NCBI GenBank assembly: GCA_050259035.1
Contig: JBLMZW010000229.1
Coordinates: 1 to 32,562, forward strand
Reading direction: 5' to 3'
Origin: JBLMZW01 sp050259035
GTDB taxonomy: Bacteria; Bacillota; Syntrophomonadia; Syntrophomonadales; DTU052
Length of the DNA stretch: 32,562 bases
Both the position numbers and the translations under genes were made by a program. The notes beneath the pieces were generated by a model, which made no database searches, had not been told where the DNA came from, and was given only the letters and a program-made list of their open reading frames with translations. This document shows, in pieces, positions 1 to 7,786 of the stretch; position 1 is the first letter of the stretch, and every line of letters starts with the position of its first letter.

Positions 1-835
1 GGGCCAATCGTAGTATCCGATCATCCCGTCCGACCATCATTCGGCATAATTTCTCCACCATTTCTGCTTCTTCTGCTTCACCAACTGATTCTCCATTTTC
101 CAATCTCTTTAATAGATCTTCAGCTTCCATAAATACCAAATCCCAATAATCCAGTTTACGTGCCGAATCACCTGCCTTCTGCCTTTCAAAACGGGCCACC
201 AGGCGCGCTGCTTCACCGCTGCTGGTGACCGGAACAAATTGATCATTAACTCCCAAATGCGGTAAAAACATGGTCGGTGAATAACGATTCCAAACTTTTA
301 GCGGGTGAATATAATAACGTTCATCTTCCCGGTAAACATCCAGCAAAAGCTGGGTCGTCTCTCGTATACGGGCTATGGTCTTATAAGAATTTCGGTTGCG
401 CAGCACCGCGAAATAGGCAATAGTATTTAATTCGAAAAGATAAGGGCAGGTTACTCGGAAGAAATTGCCGATCATTAAATCGGTTGCCCAGGCCGAGAGT
501 AAGTCGGATAGGGAATCAAAAACATAATATACCCCTTCCCCTTCGGCAGAAGCAATACTATGAACCTCAGTTGAAAAAGCCTCAAACCCATTTTGGGGGT
601 TCAAGTAATACACATTGATATCGGGCGACATTTCTAACACAGGAGGATGCTGACCAAACCTCATGTATACCATTCTTTTGTTGTCCAGAAGGGCCTGGCG
701 AACAAACGATGACACGAAGTGACGATAGTCTTCAATACTATCTACCTGCCATACCACGTTATCCCCTGGGCGCAAATGATCAAGGACCCTGTCCAGGCCT
801 GATATGCCCGTTGAAGCGCGTTCAAATGGGTTCAC
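1..835 (-). CDS. PEP/pyruvate-binding domain protein, N-terminal part (partial)
   Basis: This frame is open from the left edge to an in-frame stop at 919-917. I place the start at a GTG (835-833) because it follows a good SD (GGAAGGTGAT) by a few bases. About 278 residues are visible and the C-terminus lies outside the window. The N-terminus (STGISGLDRVL, then GDNVVWQVDSIEDY) resembles a KaiC/RecA-like fold without a Walker A motif. The motifs YYVFDSLSDL, CPYLFELNTIAYFA, TTQLLLDVYR and RYSPTMFLPH match, from memory, the N-terminal region of bacterial proteins annotated as PEP/pyruvate-binding or PpsA-like. In those proteins a pyruvate-phosphate-dikinase ATP-grasp domain follows; here it would be off the window. 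The family assignment is fairly strong, but the biochemical role is not established. It lies downstream of an IclR gene on the same strand, separated by a terminator. Confidence 0.7.
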   Translation of the reverse strand, partial: MNPFERASTGISGLDRVLDHLRPGDNVVWQVDSIEDYRHFVSSFVRQALLDNKRMVYMRFGQHPPVLEMSPDINVYYLNPQNGFEAFSTEVHSIASAEGEGVYYVFDSLSDLLSAWATDLMIGNFFRVTCPYLFELNTIAYFAVLRNRNSYKTIARIRETTQLLLDVYREDERYYIHPLKVWNRYSPTMFLPHLGVNDQFVPVTSSGEAARLVARFERQKAGDSARKLDYWDLVFMEAEDLLKRLENGESVGEAEEAEMVEKLCRMMVGRDDRILRLA

Positions 836-973
836 GCTATCACCTTCCTTCGATTTCGCTTGTTTTACCCGAGCCAAGCCAAAGAGCAAAACACTAAAAT
901 CGCGCGGCCCATCAGTTTAACCGACGAGCTTCATCACCATGTCCATAGCAAGTGTTTTCCAAAAGTTCAGAAT

Positions 974-1013
974 CAAAAAGGCGCCATCCGTTATTTACAC
1001 GGAGGACGCCTTT
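974..1013 (-). terminator. Rho-independent terminator of the first IclR gene
   Basis: An imperfect hairpin has arms AAAGGCG (977-983) and CGCCTTT (1007-1013), continuing through TCCGT/ACGGA towards a 7-base loop. Read on the minus strand it ends in CCTTTTTG. It lies about 37 bases after the stop of the IclR gene and before the start of the PEP/pyruvate-binding gene, so it should separate the two. Confidence 0.75.
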
Positions 1014-1049
1014 GTCCGCTTTAAATTCAGTTGTATAAGTCTTCATGTT

Positions 1050-1886
1050 TTATTCGCTTGTATAACCCAGCTTAACCGATATTCGGCTGGCCGTTTCTCG
1101 TACTATTGGTGCCAACTCGTTGGCGATATATGACGTGGTCATTCTCATATTAGGGCCGGAAACACTTATAGCGGCTACCACCTCTCCAAGATGGTTATTT
1201 ATAGGAGCCGCAACACACCTGACCCCTTCGTCCCTTTCACCCAGGTCTAATGCATACCCATCATTACGTACCCGTTGCAACTCCTTCATCATTATTGACG
1301 GGTCAGTAATAGTATCCGAGGTAAATTTGGATAACTCGGTCTCGTCCAGGTATCTGGCCAACTCCTCATCATTCAGTCCTGAAAGAAGGGCCTTGCCTGA
1401 ACCGGTACAATGTGCCGGTCCTCTTCTTCCTACCCGGGCAAACATGTCAACAATGACCATGTTATTGGACTCCAACTGATCTACATATATAACCTCATTA
1501 CGGTATAAAACTGCCAGGTTAACCGTTTCATTACAACGGTTCAACAGTTCTCTCATAAAGGGAGCTGCAATTCGACGTACACCCATGGAATAGGTCGCCG
1601 CGTTTCCAATATGGAACATTTTCATGGAAAGCTTATAACGACTGTGTTCGTCTTGCTCCACAAAATCCCGGCTCACCAGAGTACCCAACAGCCGGTGGGT
1701 TGTGCTGGGCTTAAGGTTCACGCTTTCGGCTAGTTCACCTAAACTAACAGGTGTTCCCCGCTTAGCCAGGGCTTCTATAATTGTCAGAACCCTTTCCACC
1801 GACTGAACAGTCTTGTTTTCCTCATTTGCATTTCCATTTGCAGCCGATAACTGTTCATCTTTTTCTGGTATTTCCTGTATTCTCAT
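1050..1886 (-). CDS. IclR-family transcriptional regulator
   Basis: This 278-residue protein has a winged helix-turn-helix at about residues 27-90 (TVQSVERVLTIIEAL, then LKPSTTHRLL in the recognition helix). The IclR effector-binding domain spans about 105-275 (HCTGSGKALL, GYALDLGERDEGVRCVAAPI, AISVSGPNMRM). Length is typical of the family. IclR proteins are dimeric or tetrameric regulators of catabolic genes, and the ligand cannot be inferred here. The ATG at 1886 has only a weak SD (TAGGCG). A consensus promoter precedes the gene and a terminator follows it, so it can be a single-gene unit. It is a paralogue of the IclR gene at 3459-4271, on the other side of glutamate dehydrogenase. A link to the adjacent PEP/pyruvate-binding gene or to gdhA is plausible but inferred only from position. 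Confidence 0.92.
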   Translation of the reverse strand: MRIQEIPEKDEQLSAANGNANEENKTVQSVERVLTIIEALAKRGTPVSLGELAESVNLKPSTTHRLLGTLVSRDFVEQDEHSRYKLSMKMFHIGNAATYSMGVRRIAAPFMRELLNRCNETVNLAVLYRNEVIYVDQLESNNMVIVDMFARVGRRGPAHCTGSGKALLSGLNDEELARYLDETELSKFTSDTITDPSIMMKELQRVRNDGYALDLGERDEGVRCVAAPINNHLGEVVAAISVSGPNMRMTTSYIANELAPIVRETASRISVKLGYTSE

Positions 1887-1928
1887 CGCCTATTCTCACA
1901 ATCTCACCGGCAACGCCTTATTTTTTTC

Positions 1929-1958
1929 ATTATAAGTCGTAGATCAAACCAGTGTCAA
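1929..1958 (-). promoter_or_regulatory. Sigma-A-type promoter for the first IclR gene
   Basis: On the minus strand TTGACA (1958-1953) and TATAAT (1934-1929) are both perfect consensus and are separated by 18 bases. Transcription would start near 1922, giving a leader of about 35 bases before the ATG at 1886. It lies in the gap after the glutamate dehydrogenase stop. Confidence 0.75.
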
Positions 1959-2019
1959 AGAAACTGCTTGAAAAATGAAATCTGATTCGAACAGGCGGAA
2001 ACATCTACTAGAATTTTCC

Positions 2020-3351
2020 TTATACGATTCCCTGTGCCATCATCGCTTCTGCCACTTTAAGGAAGCCGGCAATGTTGGCTCCAACGATTAGATTATCTTC
2101 ATAGCCATATTCCTTGGCAGCCTCACTGGCATTCGTATAGATATTAACCATAATATCTTTCAGTCTTGCATCAACTTCTTCAAAGGTCCAGGAATATCTC
2201 ATACTGTTCTGAGACATTTCCAAAGCCGAAGTGGCTACGCCGCCTGCATTGGCTGCTTTTCCAGGGGCGAACATAACTTTATTGTCAATGAAAACCTTGG
2301 CCGCTTCGGGAGTTGAAGGCATGTTGGCACCTTCGCCAACTGCGAAACAGCCATTGGCTACCAGAGCCTTGGCATCTTCTTCGTTCAGCTCGTTCTGAGT
2401 AGCACAGGGCAGAGCAATGTCGCACTTGATCTTCCAGATTCCAGTTCCTTCGAAATATTCTGCTTCTGGATGATCCTTAACGTATTCCTTGATTCTACCT
2501 CTTTCTACTTCTTTAATCCGTTTAACCGTATCCAACTTGATTCCGTCTTTATCGTAAATATATCCGTTGGAATCAGACAGGGCTACAACTTTGCCGCCCA
2601 GTTGTTGAACTTTCTCGGTAGCATAAATAGCCACGTTTCCAGAACCGGAAATAACTACGGTTGCGCCTTTGAATGATTTGCCTTTATCAGCAATCATAGC
2701 TTCCATCAAGTAAGTCAGACCATAACCGGTAGCTTCAGTTCTGGCCAGGCTACCGCCCCAGGTAAGGCCTTTACCGGTCAAAACACCCTCATATAACCCG
2801 GTTATCCGTTTGTATTGGCCATACAGGAAGCCAATCTCGCGTCCGCCTACCCCTATGTCTCCTGCTGGAACATCTATGTCCGCGCCAATGTGCCGGCACA
2901 GTTCAGTCATGAAGCTCTGGCAGAATCTCATAACTTCGCCGTCTGATTTGCCCTTGGGGTCAAAGTCACTGCCGCCTTTGCCTCCGCCGATGGGAAGTCC
3001 AGTTAAAGAATTCTTAAAGATTTGTTCAAATCCAAGGAACTTAATAATACCTTGATAAACGGTGGGATGTAAGCGTAATCCTCCCTTATACGGTCCGATG
3101 GCGCTGTTGAATTGAATACGCATTCCACGATTAACTTGAACCTTACCCTGATCGTCAACCCAGGGAACACGGAAGAAAATTTGTCTTTCCGGCTCAACGA
3201 TTCTTTCCAGGATTCCTGCTTGCTGGTATTCCGGGTGCTTTTCGAAAACCGGTTCCAATGACTCCAATACCTCAGTCACTGCTTGAATAAACTCGGGTTC
3301 ATGGGCGTTTCTTTCTTTTACTTTCGCTAAAACATCTTGTACGTACCCCAT
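2020..3351 (-). CDS. gdhA: NADP-type glutamate dehydrogenase
   Basis: This enzyme interconverts glutamate with 2-oxoglutarate and ammonium in the cytoplasm. The protein has about 443 residues, the usual size of the hexameric bacterial enzyme. The substrate domain shows PYKGGLRLHP and the lysine-containing PIGGGKGGSDFDPKGKSD. The Rossmann domain shows VVISGSGNVAIYA. The C-terminal part shows AVGEGANMPSTPEA and PGKAANAGGVATSALEM. A TTG 18 bases upstream is in frame, but the ATG at 3351 is better placed behind the SD AAAGGAAG. Cofactor preference (NADP) is inferred from similarity to E. coli/Clostridium GdhA, not tested. It lies directly downstream of an IclR gene on the same strand with a 107-base gap and no visible terminator, so co-transcription is possible. 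Confidence 0.96.
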   Translation of the reverse strand: MGYVQDVLAKVKERNAHEPEFIQAVTEVLESLEPVFEKHPEYQQAGILERIVEPERQIFFRVPWVDDQGKVQVNRGMRIQFNSAIGPYKGGLRLHPTVYQGIIKFLGFEQIFKNSLTGLPIGGGKGGSDFDPKGKSDGEVMRFCQSFMTELCRHIGADIDVPAGDIGVGGREIGFLYGQYKRITGLYEGVLTGKGLTWGGSLARTEATGYGLTYLMEAMIADKGKSFKGATVVISGSGNVAIYATEKVQQLGGKVVALSDSNGYIYDKDGIKLDTVKRIKEVERGRIKEYVKDHPEAEYFEGTGIWKIKCDIALPCATQNELNEEDAKALVANGCFAVGEGANMPSTPEAAKVFIDNKVMFAPGKAANAGGVATSALEMSQNSMRYSWTFEEVDARLKDIMVNIYTNASEAAKEYGYEDNLIVGANIAGFLKVAEAMMAQGIV

Positions 3352-3458
3352 TGTACATCTTCCTTTCAATATATTAATTATTTTAATAACCAGTTAAAGA
3401 TAAAAACGGACTATGATTCGGGAATTAATTCAATATCAAATTCAAATACACCGTTGTA

Positions 3459-4271
3459 TTAACTATCCAGTCTCGGGTTGTAGCCTAATTCAACTGAAAT
3501 GTTGAATCCAGTCTCTTTGGTAAGATCAATAAGCCGATCCAGGGAAGTCATCATCCTATTAGCCGGTCCCGAAATGCTGATCGTACCAATAACCTGATTC
3601 TCATAATTCCAAATCGGAACTGCGACACATACAACCCCCAGTTCGGTTTCTTCAAGGTCCAGGGCATAACCGTTTTCCTGAACCTTTTTTACCACCGCCA
3701 ACAGCTCTTTAGAATCGGTGATAGTCCGATTTGTATATTCTTCCAGGGTTAAGGACTTCAGAATATTCTCCAATTCACGAGTGCTCATGTAGGCCAACAG
3801 TACCTTGCCTGACCCGGTGCAATGAATGGGTACCTTGCTGCCAATCTTGGCAATTGTTCGAATAGTCTTGGGGGATTCAATCTGGTCGATGTAAACCATC
3901 TCTGGTCCTTGAATGGAACGTCCGAACACCACAAGGTTAACGGTCTCTTCACAGAGTTCCCCTAGCCGACTCAGATGAGGACGGGCAATACTTCTTAAAT
4001 CAAGACTGTAAAGAGAGGCATTTCCGATTTGAAAGATCTTTAATCCTAAACGGTACTTCCCAGTCATCGAATCCTGGGCGGCAAACCCTTGACGGATCAA
4101 AGTAGCCAGCAAACGGTGGACTGTACTGGGCTTTAATTCGCAAATTTTCCCGATATCACTGAGGGTCATGGGTTCCCTTTTAGTTGCTAACGCCTCAAGG
4201 ATAGAGAGAGAACGCTCTACTGATTGGACTGTACTCTTTCTCTTGTTATTTTGGAGACCCGGTTCCCCCAT
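3459..4271 (-). CDS. IclR-family transcriptional regulator, likely autoregulated
   Basis: This protein has 270 residues from the ATG at 4271. That ATG is preferred over an in-frame TTG at 4340 because it follows a strong SD (GAGGGGGGTGA) by four bases. The winged helix-turn-helix covers about residues 14-80 (LKPSTVHRLLATLI). The IclR effector domain covers about 95-265 (HCTGSGKVLL, GYALDLEETELGVVCVAVPI, ISISGPANRM). Two identical-format 17-bp inverted repeats lie upstream, one overlapping a TATAAT box, which suggests autorepression. Glutamate dehydrogenase follows on the same strand 107 bases later, so it is the obvious candidate target. The effector is unknown. It shares family architecture with the regulator at 1050-1886. 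Confidence 0.93.
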   Translation of the reverse strand: MGEPGLQNNKRKSTVQSVERSLSILEALATKREPMTLSDIGKICELKPSTVHRLLATLIRQGFAAQDSMTGKYRLGLKIFQIGNASLYSLDLRSIARPHLSRLGELCEETVNLVVFGRSIQGPEMVYIDQIESPKTIRTIAKIGSKVPIHCTGSGKVLLAYMSTRELENILKSLTLEEYTNRTITDSKELLAVVKKVQENGYALDLEETELGVVCVAVPIWNYENQVIGTISISGPANRMMTSLDRLIDLTKETGFNISVELGYNPRLDS

Positions 4272-4286
4272 ATCTTCACCCCCCTC

Positions 4287-4303
4287 ATTCCGTATGGCGG
4301 AAT
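4287..4303. promoter_or_regulatory. Candidate IclR operator, copy 1
   Basis: Inverted repeat ATTCC-N7-GGAAT (with an extra inner G/C pair, ATTCCG/CGGAAT). It lies 16 bases upstream of the ATG of the IclR gene. The same half-sites with the same 7-base spacer recur at 4366-4382. Confidence 0.5.
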
Positions 4304-4365
4304 CATATTCTACATGTTCCATAATTAAAGTAACATCCAATCAATAATCCAGTCAATGGATTGTT

Positions 4366-4382
4366 ATTCCACGCTGCGGAAT
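4366..4382. promoter_or_regulatory. Candidate IclR operator, copy 2, overlapping a -10 box
   Basis: Second ATTCC-N7-GGAAT repeat, centred 79 bases from copy 1. On the minus strand its left half-site shares bases with a TATAAT (4386-4381), so a bound protein would cover a promoter -10. The matching -35 is weak. A second candidate -35 (TTGACT) lies between the two repeats. Confidence 0.5.
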
Positions 4383-4577
4383 TATATGATCGCCTAAAAA
4401 CTGAAAATGAGATTTTGGCTTTGAATATTCATTTATTGGAAGATTATTAGGAAGGAATAAAAACGAATTTGAAGATCTGTCGGTTGAAATGCGAAAAAAA
4501 ATCCTAGTTAGTAAACCAATGCTTGACTATACCCGTACCCAGATTAGGGCTGTGTAATTTTTTTCTGTATTCACATC

Positions 4578-4979
4578 CTACTTATCTCTATTTACCACCG
4601 CTACTGTACACCGTGATATGCAAATTAATCTTTCCTCTTCGTCATAAATTCGAATATCCCAGACCATAGTACGCTTTCCTATATGAATTGGGATGCCTAC
4701 AGCATGGACTAAACCGTCGCTCTTGCTGCGGATATGATTGGCGTTAATCTCTAAGCCCACAACACTCTGGTGTTCTGGATCTATAAAAAGGTAACTTCCG
4801 GCCGAGGCCACCGTCTCGGCTATAACCACTGATACTCCACCATGCATCAGGCCTAGCGGCTGATGGGTTCGGGGGGTCACCGGCATAGTCGCTACCACTC
4901 TCTCCCTGGTGAGCTCAATAACCTCTATCCCTAATGTTTCTAAAACCGTATTTTTTATAGAGTAGCCTAAATCTGTCAT
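4578..4979 (-). CDS. Hotdog-fold thioesterase (PaaI/MenI-like)
   Basis: This is a 133-residue single-domain protein of the length usual for PaaI-type thioesterases, which hydrolyse acyl-CoA thioesters in the cytoplasm. The diagnostic segment is HQPLGLMHGGVSVVIAETVAS, where the HGG...E pattern marks the active-site loop and helix. NANHIRSKSDG is the following conserved strand. The ATG at 4979 is chosen over one 18 bases upstream because it sits seven bases after a strong SD (AGGGGGAG). The acyl-CoA substrate cannot be told from the sequence. The gene has its own probable promoter and is not obviously in an operon. Confidence 0.88.
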   Translation of the reverse strand: MTDLGYSIKNTVLETLGIEVIELTRERVVATMPVTPRTHQPLGLMHGGVSVVIAETVASAGSYLFIDPEHQSVVGLEINANHIRSKSDGLVHAVGIPIHIGKRTMVWDIRIYDEEERLICISRCTVAVVNRDK

Positions 4980-5013
4980 TCCGTATCTCCCCCTCATTCC
5001 TTAACATGCCACC

Positions 5014-5042
5014 AAACTAATATACCCCCAGGACATTGTCAA
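5014..5042 (-). promoter_or_regulatory. Probable promoter for the thioesterase gene
   Basis: A perfect -35 TTGACA (5042-5037) is followed after 17 bases by TAGTTT (5019-5014), a poor -10. The -35 is the main evidence. The position, about 35 bases upstream of the start, is right. Confidence 0.4.
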
Positions 5043-5063
5043 GCAGGTTCGGCCACTTCAATG

Positions 5064-5089
5064 AAAAGAAGGGGCTATTAACCCCTTCT
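5064..5089 (-). terminator. Terminator of the penicillin acylase gene
   Basis: The perfect 8-bp stem AGAAGGGG/CCCCTTCT (5067-5074 with 5082-5089) has a 7-base loop. On the minus strand it is followed by TTTTC, 25 bases after the acylase stop. Confidence 0.65.
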
Positions 5090-5114
5090 CTGATTTTGAA
5101 TTATTATACTAAAC

Positions 5115-7532
5115 CTATATCTTTCCTGCCGGCTCCAGGTGGGTGACGGTTTGACATTCTTTCTTTATGGTTTCATCGTCGAAAAGCAGTTCTTTATAGT
5201 TGCCGTTCAGCCAGAGCTGCATCTGGTCGTGATAGTGAGAGCTGCCGGGATGACCGGATACCCCTCCCGCCATAATATCCCTGCCTTCCATGGTTGCCAG
5301 GTCGACACCGTAGCGCCAGGGAGCGGCAATCGTAATCTCGAAGTTGGTGGAATAATCGTACCACCCCGCCCCGGAAGTAATACAGCTTCCCCCATAGGAA
5401 TAAGGACCCTTGTTAAAGAAAGGACGTAAAAAAGCGTTCTGCCCCATCGGATGGTCGAAGGTTATCGTGTGGATACTTCCCCATTTCCAATCCTCAATAT
5501 CCTTTCCCGATTCCTTATTAAGGCGAGACACAGTATTTTTTAAAGCTGTTCTAATAATATCATTACGGTTTTCCACTACCGGAGTACGGGTGTTGTCAAA
5601 CCAGCTCGACTTCCCTTCAAGAAGTTCCTGATCAAAGTTGTTGGTTACTATATAATCATTCTGCATGAAATCCTTCATGAGTTTGGGGCCCATTTCATCC
5701 TGCACAGTAGCTTTTATTATTTCTACATAAAGGGTATGGTAGATAGCTGGCTCCGCTTTAGTAGGATCATCTACCGGTTTTTTAGCTGCCCACTTTAACA
5801 TCATTCGGCTGGCTTCTTTTTCCTCGGTATTCATTCCCCGGGTATCGCTTAAGGCCTCTCGTAAAATCGGGTACAACAGCTTGGCCTGTAGGTTATCCCA
5901 GTTGGTTTGCGGCTTCATAACCTGTTGCAGGGTTAAACCTGTTCTTCCCTGTAAACTTTGCTTTATTGATTGGGCGCGATAAGGAGCACACCACTCATTG
6001 CTTATGTAATAGGGGTAAGTATCGTCAATTACCTTGTTGTTGGCGGTTACTATCAGTCCTTCGGCTGGATTGACCATCTGCGGCAGCTCATTCCAGGGGA
6101 TATAGCCCTTCCATTCGAAGGTTCCAGTCCATCCAGGAACCGGCATTAAGCCATTGCCCCGGGCTCTAATAGGTATTAATCCATTAGCTCGATAGGCTAT
6201 GTTGCCGTCCACATCAGCGAATATGAAATTCTGAGCTGGAGCTTTGAAACTTTCCAACGCCTTTTTAAAATCGTTCCAATTACGGGCGGTATCCATGCCC
6301 AGGACGGCATCCAGTTCGCAGGAAGGTTCGAGAGCGGTCCATTTTAAAGCCAAATCTCTCCCCTTTGCCAGTTCGACTCCATCCTTAATTATTGGTCCAT
6401 GGCGAGTATAGGTAACGGAGTAATCAATTGTCTTTTTGCCTTTAACCTTTATTTCATATTTAACTATTCGCCCCTCTTCCCATTTTCCCTGATAAAGAAA
6501 CTGATTGGGGTTTTGAGGGTTTCTTTTCTCCAGGTATAGGTCCTGTACATCAGGGTTTACGTTGGTTTCAGCCCAGGCTATCTTATCATTGTGCCCGGCG
6601 ATTACACCGCCAACGCCGGGGAAAATAACCCCGGTAACATTCATCTGACCCGGTATGACCAAATGATTCTGGTACCAGACGGAGGGGGCCATTATGTCAA
6701 GATGCATATCACTACAGACAATTGGTTTGCCAGAACGAGTCATTTTACCACTGACAACCCAGTTGTTACTGCCAAGACCGGGCGAGGGGTTAAGAAGCTG
6801 GCTTAGTATATTTTTCTCCGGGCTGACCTTTAACTGGGCTGAACTGGTCTGAATCGCCTTTTCTCTCCAGGCCTCCTTCATTATAGTAATTGCATTGTCC
6901 GGATAGCCCGGGAATCTTTCCTTCAATTTATCACTGCTTACTCGACCGGCCAGGTTCAAGTAGAGCAGTTCACTATTCATATTTCCTCCCAGACCATAGG
7001 ACATGTATTTCCCAATGCAGAGCGAATCCACTGGTTTCCATGGTTCAGGTTGGTACCCCAGGAGCTTAAACTCCGGGGGCAATTTGGTTCCACACTCTTG
7101 CATATACCTGTTGATGCCCGCGACATAACTGTCTACGTAAGACCGGGTCTGTTCTGAATAGGCTGGATAACTCTGTCTAGCCGCCTCATATAAACCAATA
7201 CTGAGGAAATACTTGTCGGTCTTAACCTGGCTCTCTCCAAAAATCTCAGACAAGCGGCCCTGCGCCATCCTCCGCATTAGATCCATCTCCCAAAGCCGAT
7301 CCTGGGCTTGGACGTAACCCTGGGCATAGACAAGATCATTCATATTACTGGCATAAATATGAGGCACTCCGTAATCATCCCGGTAAATATCCACGCCTTC
7401 CCTTAACCCAGGGATCGTAATATTTCCCGAATAAGCCGGCAAACTTTGTCCGATCAGATTCCACCAGCCACTTCCCAAAAGACAGACCACGAGAATTAAA
7501 CCGATTACAACCACGACTGGCCGTTTCTTCAC
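5115..7532 (-). CDS. Penicillin acylase family protein (Ntn hydrolase), membrane-anchored or exported
   Basis: This 805-residue amide hydrolase of the S45 penicillin amidase family starts at a GTG behind a strong SD (AGGGGGGG). Residues 5-27 form a hydrophobic helix that is a signal peptide or anchor. The alpha part carries VDIYRDDYGVPHIYA and QAQDRLWEMDLMRR. A spacer follows, and the beta subunit begins at Ser255 in GLGSNNW. In this family the precursor self-cleaves before that serine, which becomes the N-terminal nucleophile. The downstream GVIFPGVGGVIAGHNDKIAW and YTRHGPI are typical of the beta chain. Family members cleave penicillins, acyl-homoserine lactones or other N-acyl amides, and the natural substrate here is unknown. 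The gene stands alone between a promoter and a terminator. Confidence 0.93.
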   Translation of the reverse strand: MKKRPVVVVIGLILVVCLLGSGWWNLIGQSLPAYSGNITIPGLREGVDIYRDDYGVPHIYASNMNDLVYAQGYVQAQDRLWEMDLMRRMAQGRLSEIFGESQVKTDKYFLSIGLYEAARQSYPAYSEQTRSYVDSYVAGINRYMQECGTKLPPEFKLLGYQPEPWKPVDSLCIGKYMSYGLGGNMNSELLYLNLAGRVSSDKLKERFPGYPDNAITIMKEAWREKAIQTSSAQLKVSPEKNILSQLLNPSPGLGSNNWVVSGKMTRSGKPIVCSDMHLDIMAPSVWYQNHLVIPGQMNVTGVIFPGVGGVIAGHNDKIAWAETNVNPDVQDLYLEKRNPQNPNQFLYQGKWEEGRIVKYEIKVKGKKTIDYSVTYTRHGPIIKDGVELAKGRDLALKWTALEPSCELDAVLGMDTARNWNDFKKALESFKAPAQNFIFADVDGNIAYRANGLIPIRARGNGLMPVPGWTGTFEWKGYIPWNELPQMVNPAEGLIVTANNKVIDDTYPYYISNEWCAPYRAQSIKQSLQGRTGLTLQQVMKPQTNWDNLQAKLLYPILREALSDTRGMNTEEKEASRMMLKWAAKKPVDDPTKAEPAIYHTLYVEIIKATVQDEMGPKLMKDFMQNDYIVTNNFDQELLEGKSSWFDNTRTPVVENRNDIIRTALKNTVSRLNKESGKDIEDWKWGSIHTITFDHPMGQNAFLRPFFNKGPYSYGGSCITSGAGWYDYSTNFEITIAAPWRYGVDLATMEGRDIMAGGVSGHPGSSHYHDQMQLWLNGNYKELLFDDETIKKECQTVTHLEPAGKI

Positions 7533-7628
7533 TATTTACCCCCCCTATTTAGGTTTAAACTCTCTATTGGTAATTGCGCGAACCGTCTCCATATACTTGT
7601 ATATATTGGATAATAAATCCAATTATCC

Positions 7629-7657
7629 TGCCTATAATCAATTATTAGTTTTGTCAA
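7629..7657 (-). promoter_or_regulatory. Possible promoter for the penicillin acylase gene
   Basis: On the minus strand TTGACA (7657-7652) is perfect. The element 17 bases on is only TAGGCA, with an alternative TATAGG at 15 bases. A nearby dyad, ATTGGAT-N5-ATCCAAT (7606-7624), could be an operator. The plus-strand plsY-like gene is divergent from here. Confidence 0.35.
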
Positions 7658-7786
7658 GATTCAAGCGCAGTTCTTCTAAAATAAGTGTTATTCCTGGTCT
7701 TGATACTATATACTAATTCAAAAAAGGTTCTTCGAGTACAACTTACTTTCATTGACTTGGCTGACCTAGTTAAGAGGGGGATAATC

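Larger units (their letters stand above)
4272..4577. other. Intergenic region between IclR and thioesterase genes
   Basis: These 306 bases hold the two candidate operators and an AT-rich promoter zone. In the part from about 4390 to 4577 I see no gene, no convincing hairpin terminator for the thioesterase gene, and no repeats. Confidence 0.5.

Noticed and set aside
4489..4557. A 22-codon open frame on the plus strand (starts MRKKILVSK) in the gap upstream of the thioesterase terminator side
   Set aside because: No SD at a proper distance, no recognisable domain, and AT-rich sequence that yields such frames by chance.
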